Shown piece after piece: positions 21,040 through 35,249 of a stretch of DNA of 64,000 nt (its first letter is position 1; each line of letters opens with the position of its first letter). The notes beneath the pieces were generated by a model that saw only the letters and a program-made list of their open reading frames with translations, made no database searches and had not been told where the DNA came from. Source of the DNA: Akanthomyces muscarius (lineage: Eukaryota > Ascomycota > Sordariomycetes > Hypocreales > Cordycipitaceae). Made by a program: the position numbers and the translations under genes. The stretch covers positions 4,092,001-4,156,000 of the forward strand of contig NC_079241.1 of NCBI RefSeq assembly GCF_028009165.1. The letters are read 5' to 3'.

Positions 21040-24000
21040 ATGGAGGTCTCGTCACCACCGGCGTCGGGGCTCGTCTCCAACGGCCTCTCGTCGCCGGCCC
21101 CTTTCCCGACCATCGAGCCGGAGCGCGTGCTGGATCACCTCGTCGCCGTCTGCGTGGTCGCCCTCGGTGCGAGCAAGGAGGAGCTTGAGCAACCAGGCAG
21201 CCTGCTGCACAGCTCTCGACACCCCGAGACGCTAGCTCGCTGCACGCGATTTGCCAACGACAACCAAAACGTGCTCTACATTCAAAAGGACATTGCTGCG
21301 TCTTCCGCCGTTGATGCTGGAAGCGACGTTGCCGGTACGTCATCTGGCTAGTAGCTCACAAGAACGCCCTAGTCATGCAGTCTGTGCTGATAGCTAACTT
21401 CACGTCTCGAAACAGTCCCCTCGTCATTCCACTACACACTTACGACCGAAATCTTGTCGTCTGCCACGACCGTCGCGTCTCTCGTCCTGCTAAAATCACC
21501 ACAGCCCATCGACCCGATTCGATCGCTCACATCCCAAATATTCATCACCAACTTGCCCGGACCGGCTGCCCTCAATGCTGTCGTCGGAGAGCAGGGCACC
21601 AGTATTTCTCCGTGGGAGGTGCTACATTCGCAGGTGCACCACGCTTTGGTCCCGTACTTTGACGCCAACACTAAGAGCCAGCAAGCTGCCAACGGGCTGC
21701 GTGGCCGCGCTGATGTCGACGCAAAGACCGGGATCCCCGTCACCAAGAAGAGGCTCAACGATCTGGAGCTCAGCCTGCTCCATCTCCAGCAGAACGTCGA
21801 TATACCCGAAATCTCTTTAACTTTTCACTCCATGGTCCAGAGCGCGCTCGAAGAAGCCGACGCTCGCCATGGCCGACCGTCCATCGATTCTATACCACCG
21901 ACGCTCCTCCAAGACAGCTCGTTCCTCAACCGCTTGCAGGCCAATGTCAACACATGGATTAAGTCCATTCAGGGCGTTACCAAGATGACCAAGGACCCGT
22001 CATCCCCCACCAACCAAGAGTTCAGCACCGCAAGCCAGGAAGTCAACTTTTGGTTGTCCATGGAGTCGGCTTTGGAGGGCATCGAGGGACAGCTTCGCAG
22101 CGAGGGTGTATTGCTGACCCTGGAGATTCTCAAGCACGCCAAGCGTTTCCAAGCGACTGTCAGTTTTACGGCCGATACTGGTCTCAAGGAAGCCATGGAA
22201 AAGGTGCAAAAGTACAACCAGCTCATGCGAGACTTCCCACTAGATGAGCTGCTGTCTGCGACGTCCCTACCCAAGGTCCAGGAAGCCATTTCTCAAATCT
22301 TCAATCATCTCAACAAGAAGCTGAGAATTTGCCCATACCCGATCCGCAGAGCGCTGCCGCTGGTCGAAGCCATCTCTGCCGATTTGGATGATGTACTCCA
22401 CCGACTGCTTCCCGGTACGGAGCTGGTCAACCTCGACTACCAGCAGTTCCAGACGATTATGCGCACGTGCGACGACATCTTTCACACGTGGGAGGACAAC
22501 ATCAAGGAATTCACTAATGTCGCTCGTGAAGTGACACGTCGCAGAAACGAAAAGTTCATTCCTATCAAGATAAACAAGAAGCATTCGGAACTTGAGTCAC
22601 GCATCAAATATGTTAGCACCTTTCGTGATAACCACGAGCAGCTCCAGCGCACTATTGTCAATGTCCTTGGCCCCAATGCTACCATCACCGGAACTACGGA
22701 GACAACTACTACAAACGGCATTGTGATGGAGGAAATGGGTGACGTTGACGCCGTCGAGGAGGTGCAGCAAGCTTGGGAAGCCCTGCAGAATGTTGACCTC
22801 TTGGACGTTACCGAGCAAGGCAAGGAACGCTGGGTCCTGGCAGAGAACCTTTACAATGAGCGCACGACAAGAGTAGAAAACTCTATTATTGCGCGCCTTC
22901 GTGATCGCCTCGCCACTGCCAAGACGGCCAACGAAATGTTCCGCGTTTTCTCCAAGTTCAACGCTCTTTTTGTGCGTCCCAAGATTCGTGGCGCTATCCA
23001 GGAGTACCAGAACCAGCTTATGGACCATGTCAAACAAGCCATCAACGGTCTCCACGAGAGATTCAAGCAGCAATACGGCCACTCGGAAGCCCACGCAATG
23101 GCTCAACTGCGCGACCTGCCCCCCGTATCTGGTGCCATTATTTGGGCTCGCCAGATTGAATTCCAGCTAGATGGCTACATGCGCAAGGTAGAGGCTGTTC
23201 TTGGTCCTGACTGGACTATCCATGCTGAAGGCCACAAGCTTCAGGAGGAGAGTGAGCTGTTCAAGCACAAGCTCGATACTGGTCGCATCTACGAGGCATG
23301 GCTTGCAGATGTCGGTCGTCGCAAGATCTCCATCTCTGGCCAGCTATTTGACATCGCTCGCGTCCGATCCGCTGGCGGCATCTTGGAGCTTGCTGTCAAC
23401 TTTGACCCTCAAATTATTACTCTCTTCAAAGAGACTCGAAATCTGACGTGGCAGTCCTACTCTGTCCCGCACGCTGTCACCACTGTGTCCAAGGATGCCA
23501 AGCGTGTCTACCCCTACGCTGTCAGTCTCATGGAGAGCGTCAGAACCCTGTCCCAGACGCTTCGTCAAATATCTGTCATGGGCGAGGAGTCTGTTCTGCT
23601 CAATGGCTATCGCAACGACGTCTATAAGCTCATTGCTGACGGTGTCCCTCTGCGATGGGAGTCTTTCATAAACTCCCATGAACTCTTCTACACAGATCAG
23701 CGGCAGACGAGAGCACTGCTACCTGGCGCCAACGACTACGGCCTGTCGAAGAACACGGAAAGTAAGCACGGCATGTTTATTCGTGGATTTGCGGCAGCAG
23801 TCTCTGTGCTACAAACGAAGGCCGTTGCTTTGAGCTACATTCACACCACAGTCGAACAGGCTCTGAAAGAGCTTGGCTCGTGCGACTATGACTCTTCTGC
23901 CTTCCAGTCGAGACTTGACACTATCCAGGCTGCCGTCGATCAGCTGAACCTGGAGCAATATGTCAACCTCGAATTCTGGGTGCGTGATCTGAATAAGAAA

Positions 24001-27000
24001 ATCCAGGCTGCACTGCTCGACCGTCTGCACACCGCCATTCAATCGTGGATTGCTGCGTTTGAAGACGAGACATCCGAGGGCACCCGTCGCAAAGTTACAT
24101 CTGAAGATGAGCTCAAGCCTGCAGGACCAACAATGAAACGCCTCGTTCTGGAAGTAGCCATGCGCAATCAGGTCATCTATCTCGACCCCCCCATGGAGTA
24201 CGCCAGAGCTAGCTGGTTCTTGCACTTGCACAAGTGGCTCGGCATTGTATGCAATCTTCGTAAGATCAAGGCTGCTCGCTACCAGATGAGCCTCAACACT
24301 ACCATCACTGACGAGCCTCGCTTCACTCATCTGCCTACTGAGTGTGCGGATACACTCCAACGTGTCTACGTCTCTGTCGAAAAGAAGCTACAAGAAATCA
24401 GCGCCTACGTGGACAAGTGGCTGCAGTTCCAGTCGCTCTGGGATCTTCAGTCTGAGCAAGTTTATGACATGCTTGGTGATCATCTCCCACGCTGGCTAGA
24501 GTGCTTGCAAGATATCCGAAAGGTGCGCACCACCTTTGACACCCAGGAAGTCAGCCGCTCATTTGGCCACCTTACCGTTGATTACGACCAAGTGCAAACC
24601 AAAGTCAACGCCAAGTATGATCAGTGGCAACAGGAAATTCTAATCAAGTTTGCTGGCCGTCTTGGAACTCGCATGCGCGAAGTCAATGCCGATATTGAAA
24701 AGGCTCGCAAGAGTCTTGAAAGTCAGAGCTCCGACACCTCATCCACAGCACAGGCGGTTCAATTCATCACTGCCGTTCAGACCTGCAAGAGAAACGTGAA
24801 GCTGTGGGCTCCGGAGATTGACATGTTCCGCCAAGGTCAGTCTACGCTTGTTCGCCAACGGTATCACTTCCCCAACGACTGGCTACACATTGAACAAATC
24901 GACAGTCAGTGGGAAGCTCTGAAGGAGATTCTCGAAAAGAAATCTCGCGTTATGGAGGAGCAGTCAGATGCCATGCGGGCCAACATTATTGCCCAAGACA
25001 AGCTTGTCAGTGGACGCATCGCAGAGATTGTGGCCCAATGGAACGAGGACAAGCCCGTCTCTGGCACAATTCAACCGGATATTGCTTCTGCGACGCTGAG
25101 CGGCTTCGAGACTCGTATTTCCGCCATCCAAGAGGACCTGCAACAAGTCATTAAAGCCAAGGAAGCCCTCGACCTGCCTGGAGGCGCAGACAATTCACTT
25201 GAGGCTACCTTGGAAGAAGTACGCGACTTTCAGTCTGTCTGGTCCAACTTGTCCACAATCTGGGCCAACTTGAACGAAACTCGAGACATTCTTTGGACAG
25301 CTGTTCAGCCCCGCAAGATCCGTTCGAAGGTGGACGACCTCATCAAGAGCACCAAGGAAATGCCCAGTAGAATGCGCCAATACGCTGCATTTGAACATGT
25401 CCAGGGCATCCTTCGTGGATTCCTCAAAGTCAATCCCATTCTATCCGACCTCAAGTCTGATGCCATCCGCGAGCGTCATTGGCACAAGATCTACAAGCAG
25501 ATTAAGCCGCAGAAGCGCTTTTCTCCTAGCTCCATGACGCTCGGTGATGTTTGGGACCTGAATCTGGTTGCCACTGAAGTCATTGTCAAAGACATTATTA
25601 CCCAAGCCCAGGGTGAAATGGCCCTCGAAGAATTCCTCAAGCAGGTCCGTGAGACCTGGCAAAACTATGCTCTGGAAATGGTCAATTACCAGAACAAATG
25701 CCGGCTCATCCGCGGCTGGGACGATTTGTTCGCCAAGTGCAGTGAGAACCTGAACTCTCTGCAGGCCATGAAGCACTCGCCCTACTACAAGGAATTTGAG
25801 GAGGAAGCTGTCTCCTGGGAAGACAAACTGAACCGAGTCCACGTTCTCTTTGACGTCTGGATTGACGTACAGCGACAGTGGGTCTATCTCGAGGGTGTCT
25901 TTACTGGCAATGCCGACATAAAACATCTCCTTCCTATTGAGTCTGGCCGCTTCCAAAACATCAACAGCGAATTCCTGGCTGTTATGAAGAAGGCCAACAA
26001 GACTCCTTACGTGCTCGATGTTCTTAACATCCCCAATGCTCAAAAGTCTCTGGAGCGTCTGGCCGAGATGTTGAACAAGATCCAGAAGGCTCTCGGTGAA
26101 TACCTTGAGAAGGAACGTGTATCCTTCCCTCGATTCTACTTTGTCGGCGACGAAGACCTTCTTGAGATGATTGGTAACAGCAACGATACTCTCCGTATTG
26201 CCAAACACTTCAAGAAGATGTTTGCAGGTCTTTCCGGCCTCATCATGGACGACGAGACAATCATTTCCGGATATACCTCCAAGGAAGGCGAAGTCGTCAT
26301 GCTGAAGAAGGAAATTTCCCTGGCACAGACGCCACGCATCAACGACTGGCTTGCTTTGCTTGAGAGTGGCATGAAGACTAGCCTCGCTGAACTCCTTGCA
26401 GAGGCTGTTGAACAGTATAATCCCATCTTCCAGACCGGCACGATTGACACCACCGCACTCCGCCAGTATATGGAAGTTTTCCCCAGCCAGATCGTGGTTC
26501 TCGCTTCTCAGGCTGTCTGGACGACTGCTGTTGAAGAATCTCTTACCAATGGCGGCCAGACTCTCCAAGAGCTCTTTGAACGAGAGGTTCAAATTCTGCG
26601 TGTGCTTGCCGACACCGTTCTTGAGGAGCTGCCCGTTATCCTCCGCAAGAAGTGCGAACAGATGATCACCGAGTGCGTCCATCAGCGAGACGTGATTGAG
26701 AAATTGGTGGCCGCCAACGCGGATTCACCTACACACTACCTCTGGCAGCTGCAGATGCGCTACGTTTACTCACCCCAGGGCCCTGCCATTGATCGCCTGC
26801 ACATCCTGATGGCCAATGCTAAGCTCAACTACGGCTTCGAGTATCTCGGTGTCCCCGAACGCCTTGTGCGCACACCTCTTACGGACCGATGCTTTTTGAC
26901 GCTGACACAGGCCCTTTGCCAACGTCTTGGTGGTTCCCCTTACGGACCTGCCGGTACTGGTAAAACCGAATCCGTCAAGGCACTTGGTGTGCAGCTCGGA

Positions 27001-30000
27001 AGATTCACTCTCGTTTTCTGCTGTGACGACACTTTTGATTTCCAGGCCATGGGTCGTATCTTCCTCGGTATCTGCCAGGTCGGCGCTTGGGGTTGCTTTG
27101 ACGAGTTCAACCGTCTCGAGGAGCGTATCCTGTCTGCCGTTTCGCAGCAGATTCAGAACATTCAGCTTGGCCTGAAACGCGGTGGTGAGAATGATGACAC
27201 ACAGATCGACCTTATTGGACGTCAACTGCGCGTTAATGAGAACACGGGTATCTTCATCACCATGAACCCTGGCTATGCAGGCCGTTCCAACCTGCCCGAC
27301 AACTTGAAGAAGCTCTTCCGCAGTGTTGCCATGTCGAAGCCTGACAAGGAGCTCATCGCCGAAGTCATGCTTTACTCTCAGGGTTTCAACCAAGCCAAGA
27401 AGCTTTCCAAGCAAGCTGTTCCGTTCTTCGACATGTGCTCCAAGCAGCTCTCCAAGCAGGCTCATTACGATTTTGGACTGCGTGCGCTCAAAAGTGTTTT
27501 GGTCAGCTCTGGTGGTCTCAAGCGCGCTCGTCTCACCGACGGCAATCTTGGTGCAGAAGAACTTGTCGAGCCCGAAATTATTGTGCAGAGTGTCCGTGAA
27601 ACAATCGCCCCCAAGCTAATCAAGTCTGATGTCGATATTATGACAGGCATCGAAGGCGAGTGCTTTCCCGGCGTTCAATATGTGCCGGCGAACTTGCATG
27701 CTCTCGAGGAGGCTATTCGTGCGATTGCGGCCGAGAGACATTTGGTCGTTACTGATATATGGATGACCAAGATCCTCCAGCTATACCAGATTCAAAATAT
27801 CCACCACGGTGTCATGATGGTTGGAAACTCTGGTAGCGGAAAGTCGGCCGCTTGGAGACTGCTGCTCGACGCTCTTCAACGCGTCGAGGGCACCGAAGGT
27901 GTTTCTCACGTCATCGACTCCAAGGTCATGTCAAAGGAAGCCCTCTATGGTAACCTCGACTCCACCACTCGTGAGTGGACTGACGGTCTCTTTACGAGCA
28001 TTCTGCGAAAGATTGTCGATAACCTGCGTGGTGAGGATTCCAAACGCCACTGGATCGTCTTTGATGGTGACGTCGATCCCGAATGGGTTGAAAACCTGAA
28101 CAGTGTTCTCGACGACAACAAGCTGCTCACCCTGCCTAATGGTGAGCGTCTGAACCTGCCCTCCAACGTCCGCATCATGTTTGAAGTTGAGACCCTCAAG
28201 TACGCCACTCTGGCTACTGTCTCTCGTTGCGGTATGGTTTGGTTCAGCGAAGAAACTGTTACGCCCAACATGGTCATCACGCACTATCTCGAGTCGCTGC
28301 GCAACGTGCCGTTTGAGGATCTTGATGAAGACAGTGTCGCCACTGGCCAGAGCGCTGCCAAGACACTCGCAGTGCAGAGCCAGGCTGCGGACCTTCTTCA
28401 GGGCTATCTCGAAGGCGATGACTTTGTCATGCAAGCCCTTGAAAAGGCTGAAAAGTATAACCACATCATGGAGTTTACCGTTGCTCGTGTGCTCACCACG
28501 CTGTTCTCTCTTCTCAACAAGGCTGTTCGCGACACGATTGAGTACAATGGCCAGCACTCTGACTTCCCTCTGGAATTGGAGCAAGTCGAGGCTTTCCTGC
28601 CCAAGAGACTACTACTCGCTCTTGTCTGGGCCTTTACTGGTGACTGCCCGCTTGGTGACCGCAAAGCCTTTGGCGATGAGATTTGCGCCTTTGCCAACTT
28701 TGGCTCCCCGCCTCTGGACGGTTCCAGCTCACTCATTGACTTCGATGTCAATCTGCCCAAGGCCGAGTGGAACCCGTGGCAGACTCAGGTGCCATCTATT
28801 GAGGTCAACACCCACTCAATCATTCAAACTGATGTTGTCATTCCTACGCTGGATACTGTGCGCCACGAAGACGTTTTGTACTCTTGGCTGGCCGAGCACA
28901 AGCCTCTCCTGCTGTGCGGTCCTCCCGGTTCCGGTAAAACAATGACACTCTTCAGTGCCCTTCGCAAGCTGCCCAACATGGAAGTCGTCGGCCTCAACTT
29001 TTCTAGCGCCACTACACCAGACCTCCTGATCAAGACTTTTGAGCAGTACTGCGAGTACAAGAAGACATTGAACGGGGTTATGCTCTCGCCTACGCAGATT
29101 GGACGCTGGCTTGTTGTGTTTTGCGATGAAATCAACTTACCTGCCCCTGACAAGTATGGAACTCAGCGCGCCATTTCCTTCCTACGTCAGCTTGTTGAGC
29201 ACAACGGTTTCTGGCGCACATCGGACAAGTCATGGGTTACTCTGGACCGAATTCAATTCGTTGGAGCTTGTAACCCTCCCACCGACGCCGGCAGAACGCC
29301 CATGGGCGCCAGGTTCCTGCGCCACGCTCCTCTTATCATGGTTGACTACCCCGGTGAGCTGTCTCTCAACCAGATTTACGGCACATTCAACTCGGCCGTG
29401 CTGAAGATTATCCCTGCTCTTCGCGGATATGCCGAGCCACTCACGCAATCCATGGTTCGCTTCTACCTGGAGTCGCAGAAGCGCTTCACGCGCGAGATCC
29501 AGCCACACTACGTATACAGTCCTCGTGAACTTACTCGCTGGGTGCGTGGTGTCTACGAAGCTATCAAGCCGCTCGAGACGCTGTCAATTGAAGGTCTCAT
29601 ACGCATCTGGGCTCACGAAGCTCTCCGTTTATTCCAGGATCGTCTCGTGGCTGAGGACGAGCGCAAGTGGACTGAGGATTCAGTTCGCAAGATTGCTTTA
29701 CAATATTTCCCTACCATTGACGAGGAAAAGGCCCTTGGAGGACCGATCCTATTCTCTAACTGGCTGTCAAAGAATTACATCCCCGTTGATCGCGAGCAAT
29801 TGCGAGAATTCGTCAAGGCCCGTCTCAAGACTTTCTGCGAGGAAGAGGTTGATGTTCCTCTCATCCTCTTCAACGACGTGCTGGAGCATGTGTTGCGCAT
29901 TGACCGTGTGTTCCGCCAGCCTCAGGGTCACTTGATTCTGATTGGTGTCAGCGGTTCCGGAAAGACGACCCTTTCCCGCTTCGTCGCCTGGATGAACGGT

Positions 30001-33000
30001 CTCAAGGTGTTCCAGATCAAGGTCCATGGCAAGTATTCCGCCGAAGACTTTGACGATGATTTGCGTGAGGTCCTGCGCCGCTGCGGCTGCAAGGGTGAAA
30101 AGATTTGCTTCATCATGGATGAGTCCAACGTCTTGGATTCTGGCTTCCTCGAGCGTATGAACACTCTGCTTGCCAACGCCGAAGTCCCTGGTCTATTTGA
30201 AGGCGACGAATATGCAGCCCTGATGACTGCGTGCAAGGAAGGTGCGCAACGCCAGAACTTGCACCTGGACTCCCCGGAAGAACTGTACAAGTGGTTCACG
30301 CAGCAGATTGTAAACAACCTGCACGTTGTCTTCACCATGAACCCACCGGAGGATGGTCTCTCTTCCAAGGCTGCTACCAGTCCCGCCTTGTTCAACCGTT
30401 GCGTGCTCAACTGGTTTGGAGACTGGAGCGACCAAGCACTGTTCCAGGTTGGCCACGAACTTACCCAGTCTATTGACCTGGATAAGAGCAGCTGGTCCGC
30501 ACCTGATACTGTGCCTGTTGCTTATCGCGGCCTCGTCCTGCCGCCCTCTCACCGCGAGACCATTGTCAACTCTATGGTGTACATCCACTACTCACTCGCG
30601 AGATACAACGAGAAGCTGTACAAACAACAGAAGAAGATCACTTTCCTTACCCCACGTCACTTCCTGGACTTTGTGGGCCAATATGTCAAATTGTACACTG
30701 AGAAGCGTGAAGATTTGGAGGAACAGCAACGCCATCTGAATGTTGGTCTCGAGAAGCTGAGAGACACTGTCGACAAGGTGCGCGACCTTCGAGTCAGCCT
30801 GGCTGAGAAGAAAGCGCAGCTTGAGCAGAAGGATGCCGAGGCGAACGAAAAGCTGCAGCGCATGGTTGCTGACCAGCGCGAGGCAGAACAGAGGAAGAAT
30901 ACGTCGTTGGAGATTCAGGCTTCTTTGGAGAAGCAGGAGGCGGAAGTGGCGTCGCGAAAGAAGGTTGTGTTGGAGGATCTCGACAAGGCCGAGCCCGCCG
31001 TCGAGGAGGCCAGGGCCAGTGTCAGCAACATCAAGCGTCAGCACCTGACTGAAGTTCGATCCATGGGTAATCCGCCGCAGGGTGTCAGACTTGCGCTGGA
31101 TGCCGTCTGCACGCTGCTTGGCCACAGAATCAATGACTGGAAGGCTGTCCAGGCCATTATTCGCAAGGACGACTTTATTGCCAGCATTCTCATGTTTGAC
31201 AATGGCAAGCAAATGACCAAGACGCTGCGAAACAAGATACGCAACGAATTCTTGTCCCTTCCCGACTTTACCTTTGAAAAGGTCAACCGCGCCTCCAAGG
31301 CGTGCGGTCCCCTCGTCCAATGGGTCACTGCTCAGGTCAACTACTCGGATATTCTCGACCGCGTTGGCCCCCTAAAGGAGGAAGTTACGCAGCTTGAGGA
31401 GCAGGCTCTGCAGACGAAGGCCAACGCCAAGGCTGTTGAGAACAATATTGCAGAGCTTGAGTCCAGCATCAACACTTACAAGACCGAATATGCTGCACTT
31501 ATCAGCGAGACCCAAGCGATCAAGTCGGAAATGTCCAAAGTCCAGTTCAAGGTCGACCGCAGTGTCCGCCTGCTGGATAGCCTCTCCTCGGAACGTACCC
31601 GATGGGAGGAAGGTAGCAAGTCTTTTGAAACCCAAATCAGCACCTTGGTCGGCGACGTTCTGGTTGCTGCCGCCTTCCTTGCGTACAGTGGTCTGTACGA
31701 CCAGCAATTCAGAAAGTCCATGATGGATGACTGGCTCCACCAGCTCTATCTCTCTGGCATCCAGTACAAGTCGCCTAACCCCGTCACCGAGTACCTGTCA
31801 AGTGCCGATGAGCGCCTGGGCTGGCAAGAAAACTCACTGCCAGTGGATGACCTTTGCACCGAAAACGCAATCATCCTCAAGCGTTTCAACCGTTATCCGT
31901 TGATCATTGACCCCTCTGGCAGAGTTACGGAATTCCTGCAGAAGGAGTGCAAGGATCGGCGCTTGACCGTAACCAGCTTCCTGGATGACACGTTTACGAA
32001 GCAACTTGAATCCTCGCTTCGTTTCGGTAACCCCATCTTGATTCAGGATGCCGAGCACCTTGACCCAATTTTGAACCATGTTCTCAACAAGGAATACCAG
32101 CGCACTGGTGGTCGTGTCCTTATCCAGCTTGGTAAGCAGGAAATTGATTTCTCGCCAGCCTTTAAGCTGTATCTCTCGACCCGGGATCCATCAGCCACTT
32201 TTGCTCCCGATATTTGCAGTCGTACCACCTTTGTCAACTTCACCGTCACGCAAAGCAGTTTGCAGACGCAATCGCTCAACGACGTCCTCAAGTCGGAGCG
32301 TCCTGACGTGGACGAGCGACGTTCCAACCTCATCAAGCTGCAGGGCGAATTCAAGGTCCATCTGCGACAGCTGGAGAAGCAGCTCTTGCAGGCCCTCAAC
32401 GAGTCGCGCGGTAACATTTTGGACGACGACAACGTCATTGAGACGCTAGAGACGCTCAAGAGAGAGGCGGCCGAAATATCTGCCAAGATGAGCAACACGG
32501 AAGGCGTCATGGCTGAAGTGGAAGAGATTACGCAGCAATACAGCGTCATTGCCCGAGCCTGCAGTGCTGTTTTCGCTGTGCTCGAGAACCTTCACTACCT
32601 CAATCACTTTTACCAGTTCTCGCTACAGTACTTTTTGGACATTTTCCAGTCTGTGCTGCACAACAACCAGAGTCTGGCCAATGTGACCAATCACAACGAC
32701 CGTCGGGACATTATTGTCAAGGAATTGTTCATCAACACCTTCAAACGCACAGCTCTCGGGTTGCTGCAAAAGGACCGTGTTGCGCTGGCTCTGTTGCTTG
32801 CACAAGCGACGCCGTACAAAATGGACAAATCTCTTCTTGACATGGTGCTGGACAAGAGATTCGAAGGGCGCGATCTGTCTTCGAACCCCGAGGCGAGAGA
32901 CGAAGCCATGGCCGAAGCGAGAAAGATTGGCGCGCTGAAGGAGTTGCTCGATGAAGTTGCCACGTCCGGCTGGGATAAGTTCTTCACCGAGGAGCTTGCC

Positions 33001-34158
33001 GAGAATGCTGTACCCAAAATCTGGAGCGACAGTGCCAATGCCATGGACCAAGCCCTGCTTGCGCTCCTGCTGGTCAAGTGCTTCCGAATGGATCGTTTTG
33101 TGCCTGCGGCTGAGCGCTTTGTCTCACAAGTCTTTGGAGCCGAAACATTCGATATTGTGGAAGATCTCAAGAATACGGCCATGCAAGTGTCTGCTACGCT
33201 GCCGGTTGCTCTTGTGTCTACGCCTGGTTTCGATGCTAGTTACAAGGTGGACAATCTGGTGGAGAGAGTCAAGGTCAAGTGCACCAACATTGCCATGGGA
33301 TCCAATGAAGGACTGGCGAGCGCCGACAAGGCCATAACGAGTGCGGCAGAGACGGGATCATGGGTCCTCGTCAAGAATGTTCATTTGGCGCCCACGTGGC
33401 TACAGAGCCTGGAGAAGCGCATGGACTCACTAAACCCGCACAAGGAATTCCGTCTCTTCCTATCCATGGAATCGAGCCCCAAGATTCCGGTCAACCTGCT
33501 CCGTGCGTCGCGCGTGCTCATGTACGAGCAGCCTGCAGGTGTTCGTGCCAATATGAAGGACTCGATGTCGTCCCTGTCGACGCGAGCCACGAAGAGCCCG
33601 GTGGAGAGGTCGCGTCTTTACCTGCTCATCTCGTTTTTGCACGCCGTTGTGCAGGAGAGGTTGCGATATGCGCCTACCCTTGGGTGGAAGGGTTTCTGGG
33701 AGTTCAACGACAGCGACTACGAATGCTCTGCTTTCATTATTGATACTTGGCTGGACACTGTGGCTGGCAACCGCACCAACATTGCGCCACAGAACATCCC
33801 GTGGGACATGATTCGGTACCTTGTGACGGAGACGTATGGTGGCAAGGTGGATGACGAGGGCGACTTTGGTATGCTGCGACAGCTGGTGCACCAGATGCTG
33901 ACGCCTGCGGCGTACGATGTGGACCACAAGCTTGTGGAGGGACCAGATGGCGGACTGACGGTGCCATCAGGCACGAGCCTGGAGGACTTTGTGGCTTGGG
34001 TGCACAATCTGCCTGAGCGTGAGCCGCCGACGTACCTGGGCCTGCCGGCGAATGCAGAGAAGCTGCTGCTGGGCGGGCTGGGACGCAGCTTAGTTGAGAA
34101 TGTGCGAAGCGTGACGGAGATTTTGGATGAGGGAGAGCAGCTGATGGCTGATGGCTGA
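21040..34158 (+). CDS. DYN1: Cytoplasmic dynein 1 heavy chain
   Basis: Two exons: 21040-21334 and 21416-34158 (4345 aa); the single 81-bp intron joins ...SDVA to VPSSFHYT. Known: the motor subunit of cytoplasmic dynein, moving nuclei, endosomes and spindles toward microtubule minus ends; called nudA in Aspergillus and ro-1 in Neurospora, about 4340-4370 aa. Seen: the N-terminal tail, linker, and six-AAA ring with P-loops GPAGTGKT (AAA1, about 1942), GNSGSGKS (AAA2, about 2235), GPPGSGKT (AAA3, about 2600) and GVSGSGKT (AAA4, about 2942). The AAA1 [10 protein letters not shown] block, a coiled-coil stalk on both sides of the microtubule-binding domain (about 31040-31370) and the C-terminal domain follow. 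All four nucleotide sites look intact. Start chosen at CCGCCATGG, a strong context. The single 12.7-kb exon is intron-poor but of normal length. Confidence 0.97.
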
Positions 34159-34320
34159 TGCATGAGATATACCCCGAGATGACGGAGGAGAGGAGCGTTT
34201 GATTATTGTATAAGATTGTACTTGTTTCTTTTGTCGTTAGATTATACAAGGAATAAAGTTTTTTTTCTTCCATTTTTGACTTGGCAGACTGAAGTATGTG
34301 TTGTAAAAAGACAAAGAAGG

Positions 34321-34382
34321 CGAGGGCAGACGAGGTGGTGAGGACAAGGTGGTGAGGACGAGGTGAGGTGGTGAGGTGAGTG
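34321..34382. repeat. GAGGTGGTGAGGAC minisatellite
   Basis: Imperfect tandem units of GAGGTGGTGAGGACAAG / GAGGTGGTGAGG, about four copies, just downstream of the dynein stop codon. Confidence 0.8.
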
Positions 34383-34440
34383 GAGAAGATCGGAGAGGGG
34401 CCGGGTGTCCCCACAAGTCCGGGGAGCTTGTGGCCCGTGT

Positions 34441-34572
34441 GTGCGTTGTGCGTGGTGCGTGGTGTGTGGTGTGTGGTGTGTGGTGCGTGGGTAGAGTGAG
34501 ATTGGGATGGATGGTGGATGATGGATGGTGGATGATGGATGGTGGATGATGAATGGTGGATGGATGGAGTGA
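34441..34572. repeat. GTGTGGT and GATGGATGGTG tandem repeats
   Basis: Two adjoining tandem arrays: GTGTGGTGCGTGGT-like units at about 34441-34490 and GGATGATGGATGGT units at about 34507-34572. Purely simple sequence; no gene. Confidence 0.8.
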
Positions 34573-35067
34573 TGCGTGCTAAATCAGAGGGGAAATAAAA
34601 CGTTGATGAGACAGTGCGACGCAAGTGTGTGGAACTTGGCCAATGAGCAAAGGCCATGGGCTATTACAAGTGTTCTTTTTAAGCAGAGGCCAGAGGCTAC
34701 TGGTACGCTGGCAGTGGTGCACTGTCGCTCTTTGTAATGAGCAGTCTTTGTTGGCTTGGGCAGGCTTCCGCGATGTAAAGAAGTGGCTGCATGATGACCT
34801 GCCGCAGGGAGAGAGGCATCTATGGTTTCCATCTAGAAATTGCGGCTCAGTAGACAATGGCACATGAAAATTGGCATGTCAAAGAAAGTCGAGGTTTATT
34901 CGAGTACCAATCGTGCAGTTTGGGTGGATTAAAGTTTGGTGGGGGGGGGCAAAACGTCAAACTGACGTCGGGGATTGTGGTGGTGGCGAGCGGGCATGCA
35001 TGCAATGCAGCAAGAGCTGACGCCAGCCCGCCCAAAGAAAGGTGGCGGCGGCACGTCCACCCGTACA

Positions 35068-35130
35068 TACCTTACCTACAGTGTAGGTAGGTACCTAGTT
35101 GCCTACCTAGGTGCTAGGTAGGTAGGTAGG
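35068..35130. repeat. Cluster of TACCTAGGTA / TAGGTAGG motifs
   Basis: Densest copy in the window of the CCTA/TAGG tetranucleotide motif, with both orientations arranged as palindromes around two CCTAGG centres. Confidence 0.75.
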
Positions 35131-35231
35131 TCGCTTTGCATCGGCGATGAAACCGAGCCTACGAGACGAGCCGGACGTGAAAAAGTGTGGCTGCACTGCT
35201 GCAGCAAAGTATTGCAGCTGGAAAAAGAATG

Positions 35232-35249
35232 AAAAAAAAAAAAAAAAAA
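35232..35249. repeat. Poly(A) run, 18 nt
   Basis: Uninterrupted A18 between genes. Confidence 0.85.

Noticed and set aside
25441..26682. 413-codon minus-strand frame inside dynein
   Set aside because: Antisense to the conserved dynein linker/motor coding sequence; composition is a mirror of the real frame.
33737..34657. 306-codon minus-strand frame overlapping the dynein 3' end
   Set aside because: Encodes simple His/Ser/Thr-rich sequence from the minisatellites and antisense dynein; not a plausible protein.
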